Below, one piece after another: positions 15,979 through 23,804 of a stretch of 64,000 bases of DNA (its first letter is position 1; each line of letters begins with the position of its first letter). The stretch lies in NCBI RefSeq assembly GCF_014654205.1, contig NZ_BNAW01000022.1, forward strand, positions 62,001-126,000, given 5' to 3'. The position numbers and the translations under genes are program-made. The notes under the pieces are model-generated. The model was not told where the DNA came from. It worked only from the letters and a program-made list of their open reading frames with translations, and did no database searches. Source of the DNA: Amycolatopsis bullii (GTDB lineage: Bacteria; Actinomycetota; Actinomycetes; Mycobacteriales; Pseudonocardiaceae).

Positions 15979-16598
15979 TCGGCCTCCACGGCGCCGTGCA
16001 GGAAGACGTCGACCACCTGGCGCGTGGTGGGGGCGTCGTCGATCGGGGCCATCCGGCGGCCGCCGAACAGCAGGGTCAGGAACAGCGCGGCGAGCTGCTC
16101 GGGGGACAGCCGCAGCCGGTCTTTTTCGGGTTCGAACAGTTCGGTGATCGCGCCCCGCATCGCGGCCATCGACTCGCTGCGGCCGCCCTTCATCGTGCGG
16201 TTCTTCAGGCGCTGCTCCGGGTCGCGGTGCTTGACGCGGCCGGACGCGTGCAGGGCGCCCATCAGCGCCCCCATCCGCTCGAAGTGGGCGCCGAGCGCTT
16301 CGGCGGCCTCGACGAGCCGGTCCGCCAGAGGCTGGTCGATGGGGATCTCGGCGATCGCGTCGAGGACGTGGTCGGGGCGCAGCACCTCGGCGGTGCAGGC
16401 GTCGATCAGCTCGTCCTTGTCCTTGAACGCGCGGAAGATGGTGCCCTCGCCGATGCCGGCGGCGCGGGCGATCTGGCTGGTCGTGACGCCTGTGCCGTGC
16501 TCCATCAGGAGCGGCAGCACCGCGTGCACGATCATGCTGCGCCGGTCTTCGGCGCTCATGCTCGGCGCTCTGCGCCGGGTCTCGGGTGCTGGTGTCAT
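15975..16598 (-). CDS. TetR family regulator of the ABC exporter
   Basis: A 207-residue protein with a helix-turn-helix (TTSQIARAAGIGEGTIFRAFKDK in parts, residues ~38-60) and a C-terminal helical ligand domain. The ATG at 16598 starts on the predicted first transcribed base, so the message is probably leaderless; ATG at 16559 is the alternative. The gene is followed by the exporter with a 4-nt overlap, so repressor and pump share one transcript. The promoter spacer carries a 20-bp perfect palindrome, predicting that the pump's substrate relieves autorepression. Confidence 0.9.
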   Translation of the reverse strand: MTPAPETRRRAPSMSAEDRRSMIVHAVLPLLMEHGTGVTTSQIARAAGIGEGTIFRAFKDKDELIDACTAEVLRPDHVLDAIAEIPIDQPLADRLVEAAEALGAHFERMGALMGALHASGRVKHRDPEQRLKNRTMKGGRSESMAAMRGAITELFEPEKDRLRLSPEQLAALFLTLLFGGRRMAPIDDAPTTRQVVDVFLHGAVEAE

Positions 16599-16604
16599 GG
16601 CACC

Positions 16605-16635
16605 AGTGTGCGGAGTGAGTGCTCACTCCGTCAAA
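16605..16635 (-). promoter_or_regulatory. Promoter of tetR-exporter operon with palindromic operator filling the spacer
   Basis: On the minus strand the -35 is TTGACG (16635-16630) and the -10 is CACACT (16610-16605), six bases before the ATG. Between them is a 20-bp perfect palindrome (16611-16630), arms CGGAGTGAG and CTCACTCCG around two central bases. A bound repressor would block polymerase directly. Confidence 0.75.
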
Positions 16636-16660
16636 CGAATACGCCGACGGCGAAAACAGC

Positions 16661-16692
16661 GAGGGCCGCCCCGGTACTCCGGGACGGCCCTC
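16661..16692 (-). terminator. Intrinsic terminator of the bkd operon
   Basis: A 14-bp stem (GAGGGCCG..CCCGG with one wobble pair) with a 4-base loop lies just past the bkdC stop. On the minus strand it is followed by GCTGTTTT, a short U-run. Confidence 0.75.
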
Positions 16693-16705
16693 CACCTGCG
16701 GAACT

Positions 16706-18106
16706 TCAGTAGGTCATGGCCATCGCCGGGTCGGCCAGCAGCGCGCCGACGTCGGCCAGGAACTCCGAGCCCTGCTGGCCGTCGACCACGCGGTGGTCGA
16801 AGCTCAGCGACAGCTGGAGCACCTTGCGGACCTTGATCTCGCCGTCCACCACCCACGGCTGGTCCTTGATCGCGCCGAGGCACAGGATCGCGGACTCGCC
16901 CGGGTTGATGATCGGCGTTCCGGTGTCGACGCCGAACACGCCCACGTTCGTAATCGTGATCGTGCCGTTCGCCATGTCCGCCGGGGACGTCTTGCCCTCG
17001 CGGGCCGTGTCGGTCAGGGCCGTCAGGGCCTGAGCCAGCTCCTTCAGCGACATCGAATCGGCGTCGCGGACCTTCGGCACGATCAGGCCGCGCGGCGTGG
17101 CCGCGGCGATCCCGAGGTGCACGTAGTCCTTGTAGACGATCTCCTGCGCCTGTTCGTCCCAGACCGCGTTGACGTCCGGCGTCCGCTTCGCCGCCAGGCA
17201 CACGGCCTTCGCGGCGAACGTCAGCGGCGTGACCTTGACCCCGGCGAACTCCCGCGACTTCTTCAGCTTCTCGCGGAACTCCATCATCGGCGTGACGTCG
17301 ATGGTCAGGAACTCCGTGACGTGCGGAGCGGTGTACGCGCTCTGCACCATCGCGGCCGCGGTCATCTTCCGGACGCCCTTGATCGGCACGCGCCGCTCCC
17401 GGGTGGCCGGGTCGTACCCGGAGTCCACGGTGGATGCGACCGCGGCGGCCGGGGCCGAGCCGTTGGCCGCCTGCTCGACGTCCTGGCGGGTGATCACGCC
17501 GCCCTCGGCGGTGCCGGTCAGCGCGTGCAGGTCGACGCCGAGGTCCTTCGCGAGCTTCCGCACCGGCGGCTTGGCCAGCGGGACGTACCCACCGCGCGGA
17601 GCCGTGACCGGGGCCGGAGCAGGCGCCGGAGGAGCGGCGACAGCAGCCGCCGGAGCCGGAGCCGCCGGAGCCGGAGCCGCCGGAGCCGGAGCCGCCGGAG
17701 CCGGAGCCGCCGGAGCCGGAGCCGCCGGAGCGGCACCCTTGCGGGCCCGCCGCTGCGTGACCACGGCCTTAGAGCCGTACCCGACCAGCGGCTTCATCTC
17801 CTCTTCCGCCTCGGCGGGAGCGGGAGCGGCGGCCGCCGGAGCAGGCGCGGCCGCACCACCGGGGTCGACGTCGATGGTGAGGATCGGCGTGCCGACCTCC
17901 ACCGTCTGCCCCGGCTCGACGTGCAGCTCCGTGACGACCCCGGCCCACGGGATCGGCAGCTCGACGGCGGCCTTCGCGGTCTCGATCTCGACCACGATCT
18001 GGTTCACCGTCACCGTGTCGCCCGGCTGGACGTGCCAGTTCAGGATGTCGGCTTCGGTCAGCCCCTCCGCCGTGTCGGCCAGGGGGAATTGTTTGTACGT
18101 GGGCAT
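16706..18106 (-). CDS. bkdC: Branched-chain 2-oxoacid dehydrogenase E2 (dihydrolipoyl acyltransferase)
   Basis: A 466-residue protein. The lipoyl domain spans residues 1-80, with the lipoylated Lys45 in EIETAKAAVE. An Ala/Pro linker follows, then a peripheral-subunit-binding domain (YVPLAKPPVRKLAKDLGVDLHALTG region) and a catalytic acyltransferase domain ending in the active-site motif DHRVVDG. It transfers the acyl group made by E1 to CoA. The linker is encoded by five exact copies of a 15-bp unit. It lies 16 bp downstream of bkdB. No E3 gene is adjacent, so a lipoamide dehydrogenase from elsewhere must serve the complex. Confidence 0.95.
   Translation of the reverse strand: MPTYKQFPLADTAEGLTEADILNWHVQPGDTVTVNQIVVEIETAKAAVELPIPWAGVVTELHVEPGQTVEVGTPILTIDVDPGGAAAPAPAAAAPAPAEAEEEMKPLVGYGSKAVVTQRRARKGAAPAAPAPAAPAPAAPAPAAPAPAAPAPAAAVAAPPAPAPAPVTAPRGGYVPLAKPPVRKLAKDLGVDLHALTGTAEGGVITRQDVEQAANGSAPAAAVASTVDSGYDPATRERRVPIKGVRKMTAAAMVQSAYTAPHVTEFLTIDVTPMMEFREKLKKSREFAGVKVTPLTFAAKAVCLAAKRTPDVNAVWDEQAQEIVYKDYVHLGIAAATPRGLIVPKVRDADSMSLKELAQALTALTDTAREGKTSPADMANGTITITNVGVFGVDTGTPIINPGESAILCLGAIKDQPWVVDGEIKVRKVLQLSLSFDHRVVDGQQGSEFLADVGALLADPAMAMTY
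17646..17730. repeat. 15-bp tandem repeat encoding the Ala-Pro linker of E2
   Basis: Five exact units of GCCGCCGGAGCCGGA (17646-17720) plus a 10-bp partial copy. Read on the minus strand each unit encodes a five-residue Ala/Pro block. Exact copies in coding DNA suggest recent slippage, so copy number may vary between strains. Confidence 0.9.
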
Positions 18107-18122
18107 TGCGCGGAAATCCCCC

Positions 18123-19115
18123 TTACCAGGCGAGCGAACGGTCGACGGCGTGCAGCACCCGGTCCAGGTCGGGGAGGTAGTGCTCCTCGAGCTTGGCCGG
18201 CGGGTACGGCGTGTCGAACCCGGTCACCCGGAGGACGGGCGCCTCCAGCGAGTAGAAGCACTCCTGCTGGACGCGCGCGGCGATCTCCGACGTCAGCGAC
18301 GACTCCGACGGCGCCTCCGACAGCGCGATCAGCCGTCCGGTCTTGCGCACCGACTCGAACACCGGCCCGAGGTCCAGCGGCGAGAGCGTGCGCAGGTCGA
18401 TGACCTCGAGGGACTTGCCTTCGTCCTCGGCCGCGGCGGCCGCGTCGAGGGCGACCTTCACCGACGGGCCGTACGCGACGACCGTCGCCGTCGTGCCTTC
18501 GCGGACGACCTGCGACGAGAACACCTGCGCCGGCGTGCCGGTGACGTCGATTTCGGCCCGCAGCGCACCCGAGTGGTACAGCCGCTTCGGCTCGAAGAAC
18601 AGCACCGGGTCATCGGACCTGATCGCCTGCTGGATGCCCCAATAGGCGTCGACGGCGTTCGAAATGGACACGACCTTGAGGCCCGGGATGTGCGCGAACA
18701 GCGACTCCGGCGACTCCGAGTGGTGCTCGACCGCGCCGATCCCGCCGCCGAACGGCACCCGGATCACGACGGGCATCTTGACCTTGCCCTGCGTCCGGTA
18801 GTGCAGCTTCGCCAGCTGCGAGGAGATCTGGTCGAAGCCGGGGAAGATGAAGCCCTCGAACTGGATCTCGCACACCGGCCGGAAGCCGCGCACGGCCAGC
18901 CCGACCGCGGTGCCGATGATGCCCGACTCCGCGAGCGGCGTGTCCAGCACGCGCTGCTCGCCGAAGTCCTTCTGCAGGCCGTCGGTGATCCGGAAGACGC
19001 CGCCGAGCTTGCCGACGTCCTCCCCCATGATCAGGACCTTCGGGTCTTCTTCCATCGCGCGGCGGAGGCCGAGGTTGAGGGCCTTGCCGATGGTGAGTTT
19101 CTGGAGGTCGGACAT
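18123..19115 (-). CDS. bkdB: Branched-chain 2-oxoacid dehydrogenase E1 beta subunit
   Basis: A 330-residue transketolase-like beta subunit. It shows IMGEDVGKLGGVFRIT near the N-terminus, DTPLAESGIIG, the pyrimidine-binding region EIQFEGFIFPGFDQI, and a C-terminal transketolase domain (VIDLRTLSPLDL). With E1-alpha it decarboxylates 2-oxoacids from valine, leucine and isoleucine and supplies branched acyl-CoA starters for fatty acids. Its ATG overlaps the bkdA stop by one base (TGATG), which couples translation and keeps the subunits equal. Confidence 0.95.
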   Translation of the reverse strand: MSDLQKLTIGKALNLGLRRAMEEDPKVLIMGEDVGKLGGVFRITDGLQKDFGEQRVLDTPLAESGIIGTAVGLAVRGFRPVCEIQFEGFIFPGFDQISSQLAKLHYRTQGKVKMPVVIRVPFGGGIGAVEHHSESPESLFAHIPGLKVVSISNAVDAYWGIQQAIRSDDPVLFFEPKRLYHSGALRAEIDVTGTPAQVFSSQVVREGTTATVVAYGPSVKVALDAAAAAEDEGKSLEVIDLRTLSPLDLGPVFESVRKTGRLIALSEAPSESSLTSEIAARVQQECFYSLEAPVLRVTGFDTPYPPAKLEEHYLPDLDRVLHAVDRSLAW

Positions 19116-20320
19116 CAGTGCTCACCCGCCGATACGAAGCCGTCGAGGTAGGACAGGAACTCTTCGCGCTGCGCGTCCAGCACCGGGTTGCCCTCGGCGT
19201 AGACGTTGCTGAAGATCCGCTCCGGGGGTGGCTCCGGCATGTTGAACGTGTACTCGCGCAGGTCGGCGGCGAAACTGTCGGCCTCGGCCTGGACGCTGTC
19301 GAAGAAGTCGTGGTCGGCGTAGCCGTTGCGGGCCAGGTAGGCGCGGACGCGCTCGATCGGGTCCTTGAGCTTCCACTCCTCCAGCTCGTCGGAGAGCCGG
19401 TAACGGGTGGGGTCGTCGGTCGTCGTGTGCGCGTCCATCCGGTAGGTGAACGCCTCGATCAGCACCGGGCCGTTGCCGTGGCGGCACTCGTCGAGCGCCC
19501 AGCGCGACACCGCCAAGCAGGCCAGGACGTCGTTGCCGTCGACGCGGATGCCGGGGAAGCCGTAGCCGCGGGCGCGCTGGTACAGCGGCAGGCGCGACTG
19601 GCGCTCAGTCGGCTCGGAGATCGCCCACTGGTTGTTCTGGCAGAAGAACACCAGCGGCGCGTCGTAGACGGCGGCCCAGACGAATCCTTCGTGGACGTCA
19701 CCCTGCGAAGTGGCGCCGTCGCCGAAGTAGACGATGGTGGCTTCGCCGTCGTCGTCACCGACCTTGCCCTCGAACTTCTGCCCCATCGCGTAACCGGCGG
19801 CGTTGAGCACCTGGTTGCCGATCACGATGGTGTACGGGTGGAAGCCGTGGCCCTGGTAGTCCCAGCCGCTGTGGTCGGTGCACCGGAAGATGCCCAGCAG
19901 GTCCTTCATGTCGACCCCGCGCGCGTACGCGACGCCGTGCTCGCGGTAGCTGGGGAACGCCATGTCGTTCTTCTTCAGCGCCCGGCCGGAGCCGATCTGC
20001 GCGGCTTCCTGGCCGAGCAGCGGGACCCAGATGCCGAGCTGGCCCTGGCGCTGCATGGCGTTGGCCTCGCGGTCCGCCCGCCGCACCAGCACCATGTCGC
20101 GGTACAGGCCGCGCAGCGCTTCGGCGTCGACGTCCTCGACGTACTTGTCGAACTGGGGCGAGGGGACCCGTTCGCCTTCGGGGGTGAGCAGCTGAGTCAG
20201 CTCAGCGCCACCTTCGCTGGTTGCCCGCAATCCGGCGATCACCTGCTCGGGGGACGGCTGGGCCGCTACGGCGGCCGGCCCGTCTCCGGGCTCCGGGTGC
20301 GTCCACTGTTCGGACGGCAT
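19115..20320 (-). CDS. bkdA: Branched-chain 2-oxoacid dehydrogenase E1 alpha subunit
   Basis: A 401-residue thiamine-diphosphate enzyme. The cofactor motif GDGATSQGDVHEGFVWAA..NN (FCQNNQWAIS) is complete. SYREHG and YRMDAHTTTDDPTRYR are also present, the latter being the serine/phosphorylation loop region of 2-oxoacid E1s. The ATG at 20320 has GAGGAG eight bases upstream. It heads the bkdA-bkdB-bkdC operon. Similarity to Rv2497c-type proteins (formerly called pdhA) points to branched-chain rather than pyruvate substrates, but this is inferred from family knowledge. Confidence 0.95.
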   Translation of the reverse strand: MPSEQWTHPEPGDGPAAVAAQPSPEQVIAGLRATSEGGAELTQLLTPEGERVPSPQFDKYVEDVDAEALRGLYRDMVLVRRADREANAMQRQGQLGIWVPLLGQEAAQIGSGRALKKNDMAFPSYREHGVAYARGVDMKDLLGIFRCTDHSGWDYQGHGFHPYTIVIGNQVLNAAGYAMGQKFEGKVGDDDGEATIVYFGDGATSQGDVHEGFVWAAVYDAPLVFFCQNNQWAISEPTERQSRLPLYQRARGYGFPGIRVDGNDVLACLAVSRWALDECRHGNGPVLIEAFTYRMDAHTTTDDPTRYRLSDELEEWKLKDPIERVRAYLARNGYADHDFFDSVQAEADSFAADLREYTFNMPEPPPERIFSNVYAEGNPVLDAQREEFLSYLDGFVSAGEH

Positions 20321-20484
20321 GCGCAGTACTCCTCGGTGTCGGTGCCTCTGGCGGCCGCTTGTGGCGACCACAGCGACTGCACCGGCGGGGACCAGCGCAT
20401 CGGGTCCGAAGCGCTCGGTCACCGTCGGCGTTGACGGTTCACGCCGACATCCTGGCACGAAGGTCACCGCTTTGGTGAGACGCG

Positions 20485-20503
20485 GTTGCTGATTTGTTGC
20501 TGA
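20485..20503. promoter_or_regulatory. Helically phased direct repeats upstream of the bkd operon
   Basis: GTTGCTGA occurs at 20485-20492 and 20496-20503, 11 bp apart, one helical turn. Such phased repeats suit Lrp- or response-regulator-type binding. They lie 165 bp upstream of bkdA in a comparatively AT-rich stretch. Confidence 0.4.
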
Positions 20504-20668
20504 GAAATAGGCTCTGAACTGGGAAAACGTTAGGAAGCCCGAGCATCGGACCTACGAGAGTAGGGAATCGACGCGCGCGCTCACCAGGCGTGGCGCCCTC
20601 GGGTGATCACGCGATCACGCTCGCCGGTGACGACGCTGTGATGTCTCGCACTGTCGGACCACCTGCGG

Positions 20669-20728
20669 CTTTTCCGGGGGTCCGGGTGGCGAAGCCCCCG
20701 GCTCGGGGCGAAGCCCCGGTTGTCACAG
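20669..20728. repeat. Dispersed intergenic two-hairpin repeat, copy 1
   Basis: CTTTTCCGGGGG opens the element and CCCCGGTTGTCACAG closes it. The first hairpin is CCGGGGG...CCCCCGG and the second CGGGGC-GAA-GCCCCG. A shorter copy lacking the second hairpin lies at 52643-52690. Confidence 0.75.
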
Positions 20729-20743
20729 TGGCACGATGGCCGC

Positions 20744-22162
20744 GTGGAGCAGAAATCCGTGCGTGAATCCGTAGTGGCGTCGTGGACCGGCGACGTCATC
20801 CCGAGCCTGTCCGGACTGGTGGCGATCCCCGCCTTGTCCCCGGCCTTCGACGCCGACTGGGCGAAGAGCGGCCACCTCGCCGCCGCCGTCGAGCACGTCC
20901 GAGCGTGGATCGCCGGGCGCGACCTGCCCGGCGCGAGCTTGGAGGTCGTGCAGCTCGAAGGCCGGACTCCGCTGTTGCTCGTCGACGTCCCGGCGACCCC
21001 GGGCGCGGCGGACAAGGGCACCGTCCTGATGTACGGCCACCTCGACAAGCAGCCCCCGGTCGGCGGCTGGTCCGAAGGCCTCGGCCCCTGGACGCCGGTG
21101 ATCCGCGACGGCCGGCTGTACGGCCGTGGCTCGGTCGACGACGGCTACTCCGGCTACGCGGCGACAACGGCGATCGAGGCCGTGCACGCGGCCGGCGGCG
21201 AGCACGCCCGCATCGTGCTGCTGCTGGAGACCGGCGAGGAGTCCGGCAGCCCTGACCTGCCCGCCTACGTCGAGCACCTGGCCGACCGCATCGGCGAGGT
21301 CTCGCTGGTGATCTGCCTCGACGCCGGCGGCAGCGACTACGAGCGGTTGTGGCTGGTCACGAGCCTGCGCGGGATGCTGCACCTCGACGTCGCCGTGCAG
21401 CTGCTCGGCGCGGCCCAGCACTCGGGCATCGCGTCCGGTGTGGTCGCGAGCTCGTTCCGGATCCTGCGGCACCTGATCGAACGCCTCGAGGACAGCGCGA
21501 CCGGCGAACTGCTGCTCGACGAGCTCAAGGTCGACGTCCCGGCGAACCGGCTCTCGGAGCTCAAGGCCGTCTCGGAGGAGTTCCCGGAGGCGCTGTCGAA
21601 GGCGTTCCCGCTGGTCGAAGGCGGCCGCGTGATCACCGAGGACGCGCTGGAGCTGATGCTCAACAACGCGTGGCGGCCGACGCTGTCGGTGATCGGCGCC
21701 GACGGCTTCCCGAAGCCGGCCGACGCCGGCAACGTCCTGCGTGAGAGCACCACCCTGACGCTGAGCTTCCGCCTCCCGCCGACGGCCGACGCCGAGAAGG
21801 CGCTCGAAGCCGTGAAGCGCGCCCTGACCACCGACGTGCCCTATGGCGCGAAGGTCACGCTCGGCGCACCCCAGGCGGAGAACGGCTGGAACGCACCGGC
21901 CGAATCGCCGTGGCTGACGACGGCCTTGCGCACGGTCGGCGACGAGGTCTTCGGCCGCCCCCACCGCGCGACCGGCATGGGCGGCTCGATCCCGTTCATG
22001 GGCCTGCTCTCCCGGAAGTACCCGGACGCGCAGTTCCTGGTCACCGGCGCGTGCGGGGCCGACTCGAACATCCACGTGCCGGACGAGTGGCTGCACCTGG
22101 AGTACGCGCAGCAGGTCACCGAGGCCGTCGCGCACATCCTGGACGCGCACGCCCGCGGCTAG
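20744..22162 (+). CDS. M20 family metallopeptidase (carnosinase/dipeptidase-like)
   Basis: About 472 residues. The zinc-site motifs are YGHLDKQPP (first metal His and catalytic Asp), GRGSVDDGYSGY (bridging Asp), ETGEESGS (catalytic Glu and ligand) and CLDAGG, with a late His in SNIHVPDEW. The layout of a peptidase split by a lid domain (~190-350) matches the CNDP/PepV branch, which hydrolyses dipeptides or acylated amino acids. The start is unsure: GTG 20744 or GTG 20759; the TTG further up lies inside a dispersed repeat. It overlaps the convergent tetR stop by 4 bp. Confidence 0.88.
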   Translation: MEQKSVRESVVASWTGDVIPSLSGLVAIPALSPAFDADWAKSGHLAAAVEHVRAWIAGRDLPGASLEVVQLEGRTPLLLVDVPATPGAADKGTVLMYGHLDKQPPVGGWSEGLGPWTPVIRDGRLYGRGSVDDGYSGYAATTAIEAVHAAGGEHARIVLLLETGEESGSPDLPAYVEHLADRIGEVSLVICLDAGGSDYERLWLVTSLRGMLHLDVAVQLLGAAQHSGIASGVVASSFRILRHLIERLEDSATGELLLDELKVDVPANRLSELKAVSEEFPEALSKAFPLVEGGRVITEDALELMLNNAWRPTLSVIGADGFPKPADAGNVLRESTTLTLSFRLPPTADAEKALEAVKRALTTDVPYGAKVTLGAPQAENGWNAPAESPWLTTALRTVGDEVFGRPHRATGMGGSIPFMGLLSRKYPDAQFLVTGACGADSNIHVPDEWLHLEYAQQVTEAVAHILDAHARG

Positions 22163-22719
22163 CGGCAGGCTTCCCGGAATGCCGAGGCGGCCTCGTCGAG
22201 GCAGGCCGGGAAGCTCCTTCCGCCGTCGGAGTCGATCCAGCGGTCGAACGCGTCGCCGAAGACGATCGCCGCCACCTGCGCCGCCGGTCTCGCCAGCTCG
22301 GGAGCGGTGCCCCGCCGTTCGAGGGCGTCCTGCATCGCGGTGGTGATCGCCGCGGCCTTGCTGCGTTCGCGTTCGCGCAGCTCGGGCGTGGCGGCGATGA
22401 TGGCGCGGCGTTCGGGCGAGGGGTCGACGACCTGCGTGATCCGCGTGCCGACGTCGGCCAGCGCGGCGAGGATCGTGCGCAAAGGTGACTCGCCTTCTTC
22501 GGCGGCGAGCACGGCTTCGGCGACCGCGGGCGGCAGTTGTTCCGCGCCCGCGAAGAGGACTTCGCGCTTGTCGGGGAAGTAGCGGAAGTACGAGCGGCGC
22601 GTGATCCCGGCGCGCTCGGCGATCTGCGTGATCGTCACGGCGTCGTAGCCGTGTTCGGCGTACAGCTCCAGCGCGGCTTTCCGCAGCCGGTCCGCGGTCC
22701 CGGGATCCCATCTGGCCAC
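22159..22719 (-). CDS. TetR family regulator divergent from the saccharopine-dehydrogenase-like gene
   Basis: A 186-residue protein. The helix-turn-helix is AALELYAEHGYDAVTITQIAERAG with RSYFRYFPDKREVLF; the rest is helical. The GTG at 22719 lies five bases after TAGGCT on the minus strand, giving a nearly leaderless message; a start at 22776 would sit inside the operator repeat. Divergent layout with an exceptional inverted repeat in the 80-bp gap makes mutual control with the oxidoreductase very likely. The ligand is unknown. Confidence 0.87.
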   Translation of the reverse strand: MARWDPGTADRLRKAALELYAEHGYDAVTITQIAERAGITRRSYFRYFPDKREVLFAGAEQLPPAVAEAVLAAEEGESPLRTILAALADVGTRITQVVDPSPERRAIIAATPELRERERSKAAAITTAMQDALERRGTAPELARPAAQVAAIVFGDAFDRWIDSDGGRSFPACLDEAASAFREACR

Positions 22720-22732
22720 GCCCCAGCCTAAC

Positions 22733-22788
22733 TGATGTCTCAGTGTGTCATCACATGCTAGCCTCGATGATGACACACTGAGACATCA
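22733..22788. promoter_or_regulatory. Perfect 21-bp inverted repeat (two mirrored operators)
   Basis: Arms at 22733-22753 and 22768-22788 are exact reverse complements with a 14-bp spacer. Each arm is itself an imperfect dyad of TGATGTCTCA and TGTGTCATCA half-sites around G. So two operators face each other, one by each divergent start. Confidence 0.85.
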
Positions 22789-22799
22789 CGGGAGTCGAC

Positions 22800-23804
22800 A
22801 TGGAGATCTGGGTACTCGGCGCTTTGGGTCGCACCGGCCGGGCCATCACCGCCGAACTGACTGCGCGCGGATTGCCTGCCGTACTGGTCGGGCGCAACGG
22901 GGAACGCTTGGCAGCGACCGGCTCGAAGTACGTCGTCGCGGACGGCGTCGAGGCGATCGCGGCGGAGATCCGGCGGCAGCGGCCGACGGTCGTGATCAAC
23001 ACGATCGGCGAGTACGCCGCCACGGCGGCGACGATCGCGCGGGCGGGCCTGCCCGGCGGGCACTACGTGGACATGGCCGCGGACCCGGTCGCGGTCCAGC
23101 GGCTGCTCGACCTGCACGACGAGGCCGTGGGCGGCGCCAGCACGTTCGTGACCGGCGCCGGGTTCGGCGTCCTGGCCACCGAGGCCGTCGTCGCCAAGCT
23201 GTGCGAGGGGCGGCCCACGCCGAGCCACGTGCAGGTCGACGCGCTGGCTTCCGTCGCCGTCGAAGAGGGGGCCGTGGGGGTCGCGCTCGCCGCCAGCATC
23301 GTCGACGCCATGACCGCGGTCTCGGCCGGGGGCGCGCGCCCGCGCACCCTCGTCCTGCCGGACGGCGAGACGGCGAAGGTGGCAGGCATCGACTCGGGTG
23401 AGCTGATCGCCGCCCGGCGCGCGAGCGGCACACCGGACGTCACGGTCTACTCCGGGCTCGCCCCGACCGCCCCGGTGGTCCGGGCCCTGCTCCCGCTGCT
23501 CGGCCGGGTGGTGTCGATCCCGGCCGTACGCCGGTTCGCCGTCCGGCGGCTCGCCGCGATCCGGACGAAGGCGGCACCCCGCCCCCGCACGCACACCTGG
23601 GGACACGCCGTCGTGACCTGGCCCGGCGGGACAACGCGCGAAGGCTGGCTCCGCGCGGGCGAAGCCATGGACTTCACCGCGGCGGTGGTGGCCGAAACGG
23701 CAGCCCGCCTGGCCCGCGGCGAAGGCAAACCGGGCGCGCACACCCCGGCGTCAGCCCTCGGCGCGGACCTCGCCGAAGCCGCGGGCGGGACCTTCCTGCT
23801 CTAA
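22800..23804 (+). CDS. Saccharopine dehydrogenase-like NAD(P)-binding oxidoreductase
   Basis: A 334-residue protein. The N-terminal Rossmann fold is IWVLGALGRTGRAITAEL and a second fold element is VVINTIGEYAATAATIARA. The centre resembles saccharopine-dehydrogenase or enoyl-reductase-like proteins (GHYVDMAADP). A small hydrophobic region lies near APVVRALLPLLGRVVSI. The substrate is not predictable. GGGAG precedes the ATG. Placement opposite a TetR with twin operators suggests an inducible detoxifying or catabolic reductase. The last 4 bp overlap the transglutaminase stop. Confidence 0.8.
   Translation: MEIWVLGALGRTGRAITAELTARGLPAVLVGRNGERLAATGSKYVVADGVEAIAAEIRRQRPTVVINTIGEYAATAATIARAGLPGGHYVDMAADPVAVQRLLDLHDEAVGGASTFVTGAGFGVLATEAVVAKLCEGRPTPSHVQVDALASVAVEEGAVGVALAASIVDAMTAVSAGGARPRTLVLPDGETAKVAGIDSGELIAARRASGTPDVTVYSGLAPTAPVVRALLPLLGRVVSIPAVRRFAVRRLAAIRTKAAPRPRTHTWGHAVVTWPGGTTREGWLRAGEAMDFTAAVVAETAARLARGEGKPGAHTPASALGADLAEAAGGTFLL

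Larger units (their letters stand above)
20321..20743. other. 423-bp divergent regulatory region between bkdA and the M20 peptidase
   Basis: No gene is seen here. It contains a direct repeat pair at 20485-20503, the dyad CCTAC-GAGA-GTAGG at 20551-20564, and a dispersed two-hairpin repeat at 20669-20728 directly ahead of the peptidase start. Confidence 0.6.

Noticed and set aside
14002..16695. A single 897-residue frame covering the exporter and beyond
   Set aside because: The part upstream of 15978 runs through the tetR gene in another frame and has no family resemblance; exporter homology begins later.
16619..19151. Long plus-strand frames opposite bkdC and bkdB
   Set aside because: They are antisense shadows created by GC-rich third positions; the minus strand encodes complete E2 and E1-beta.
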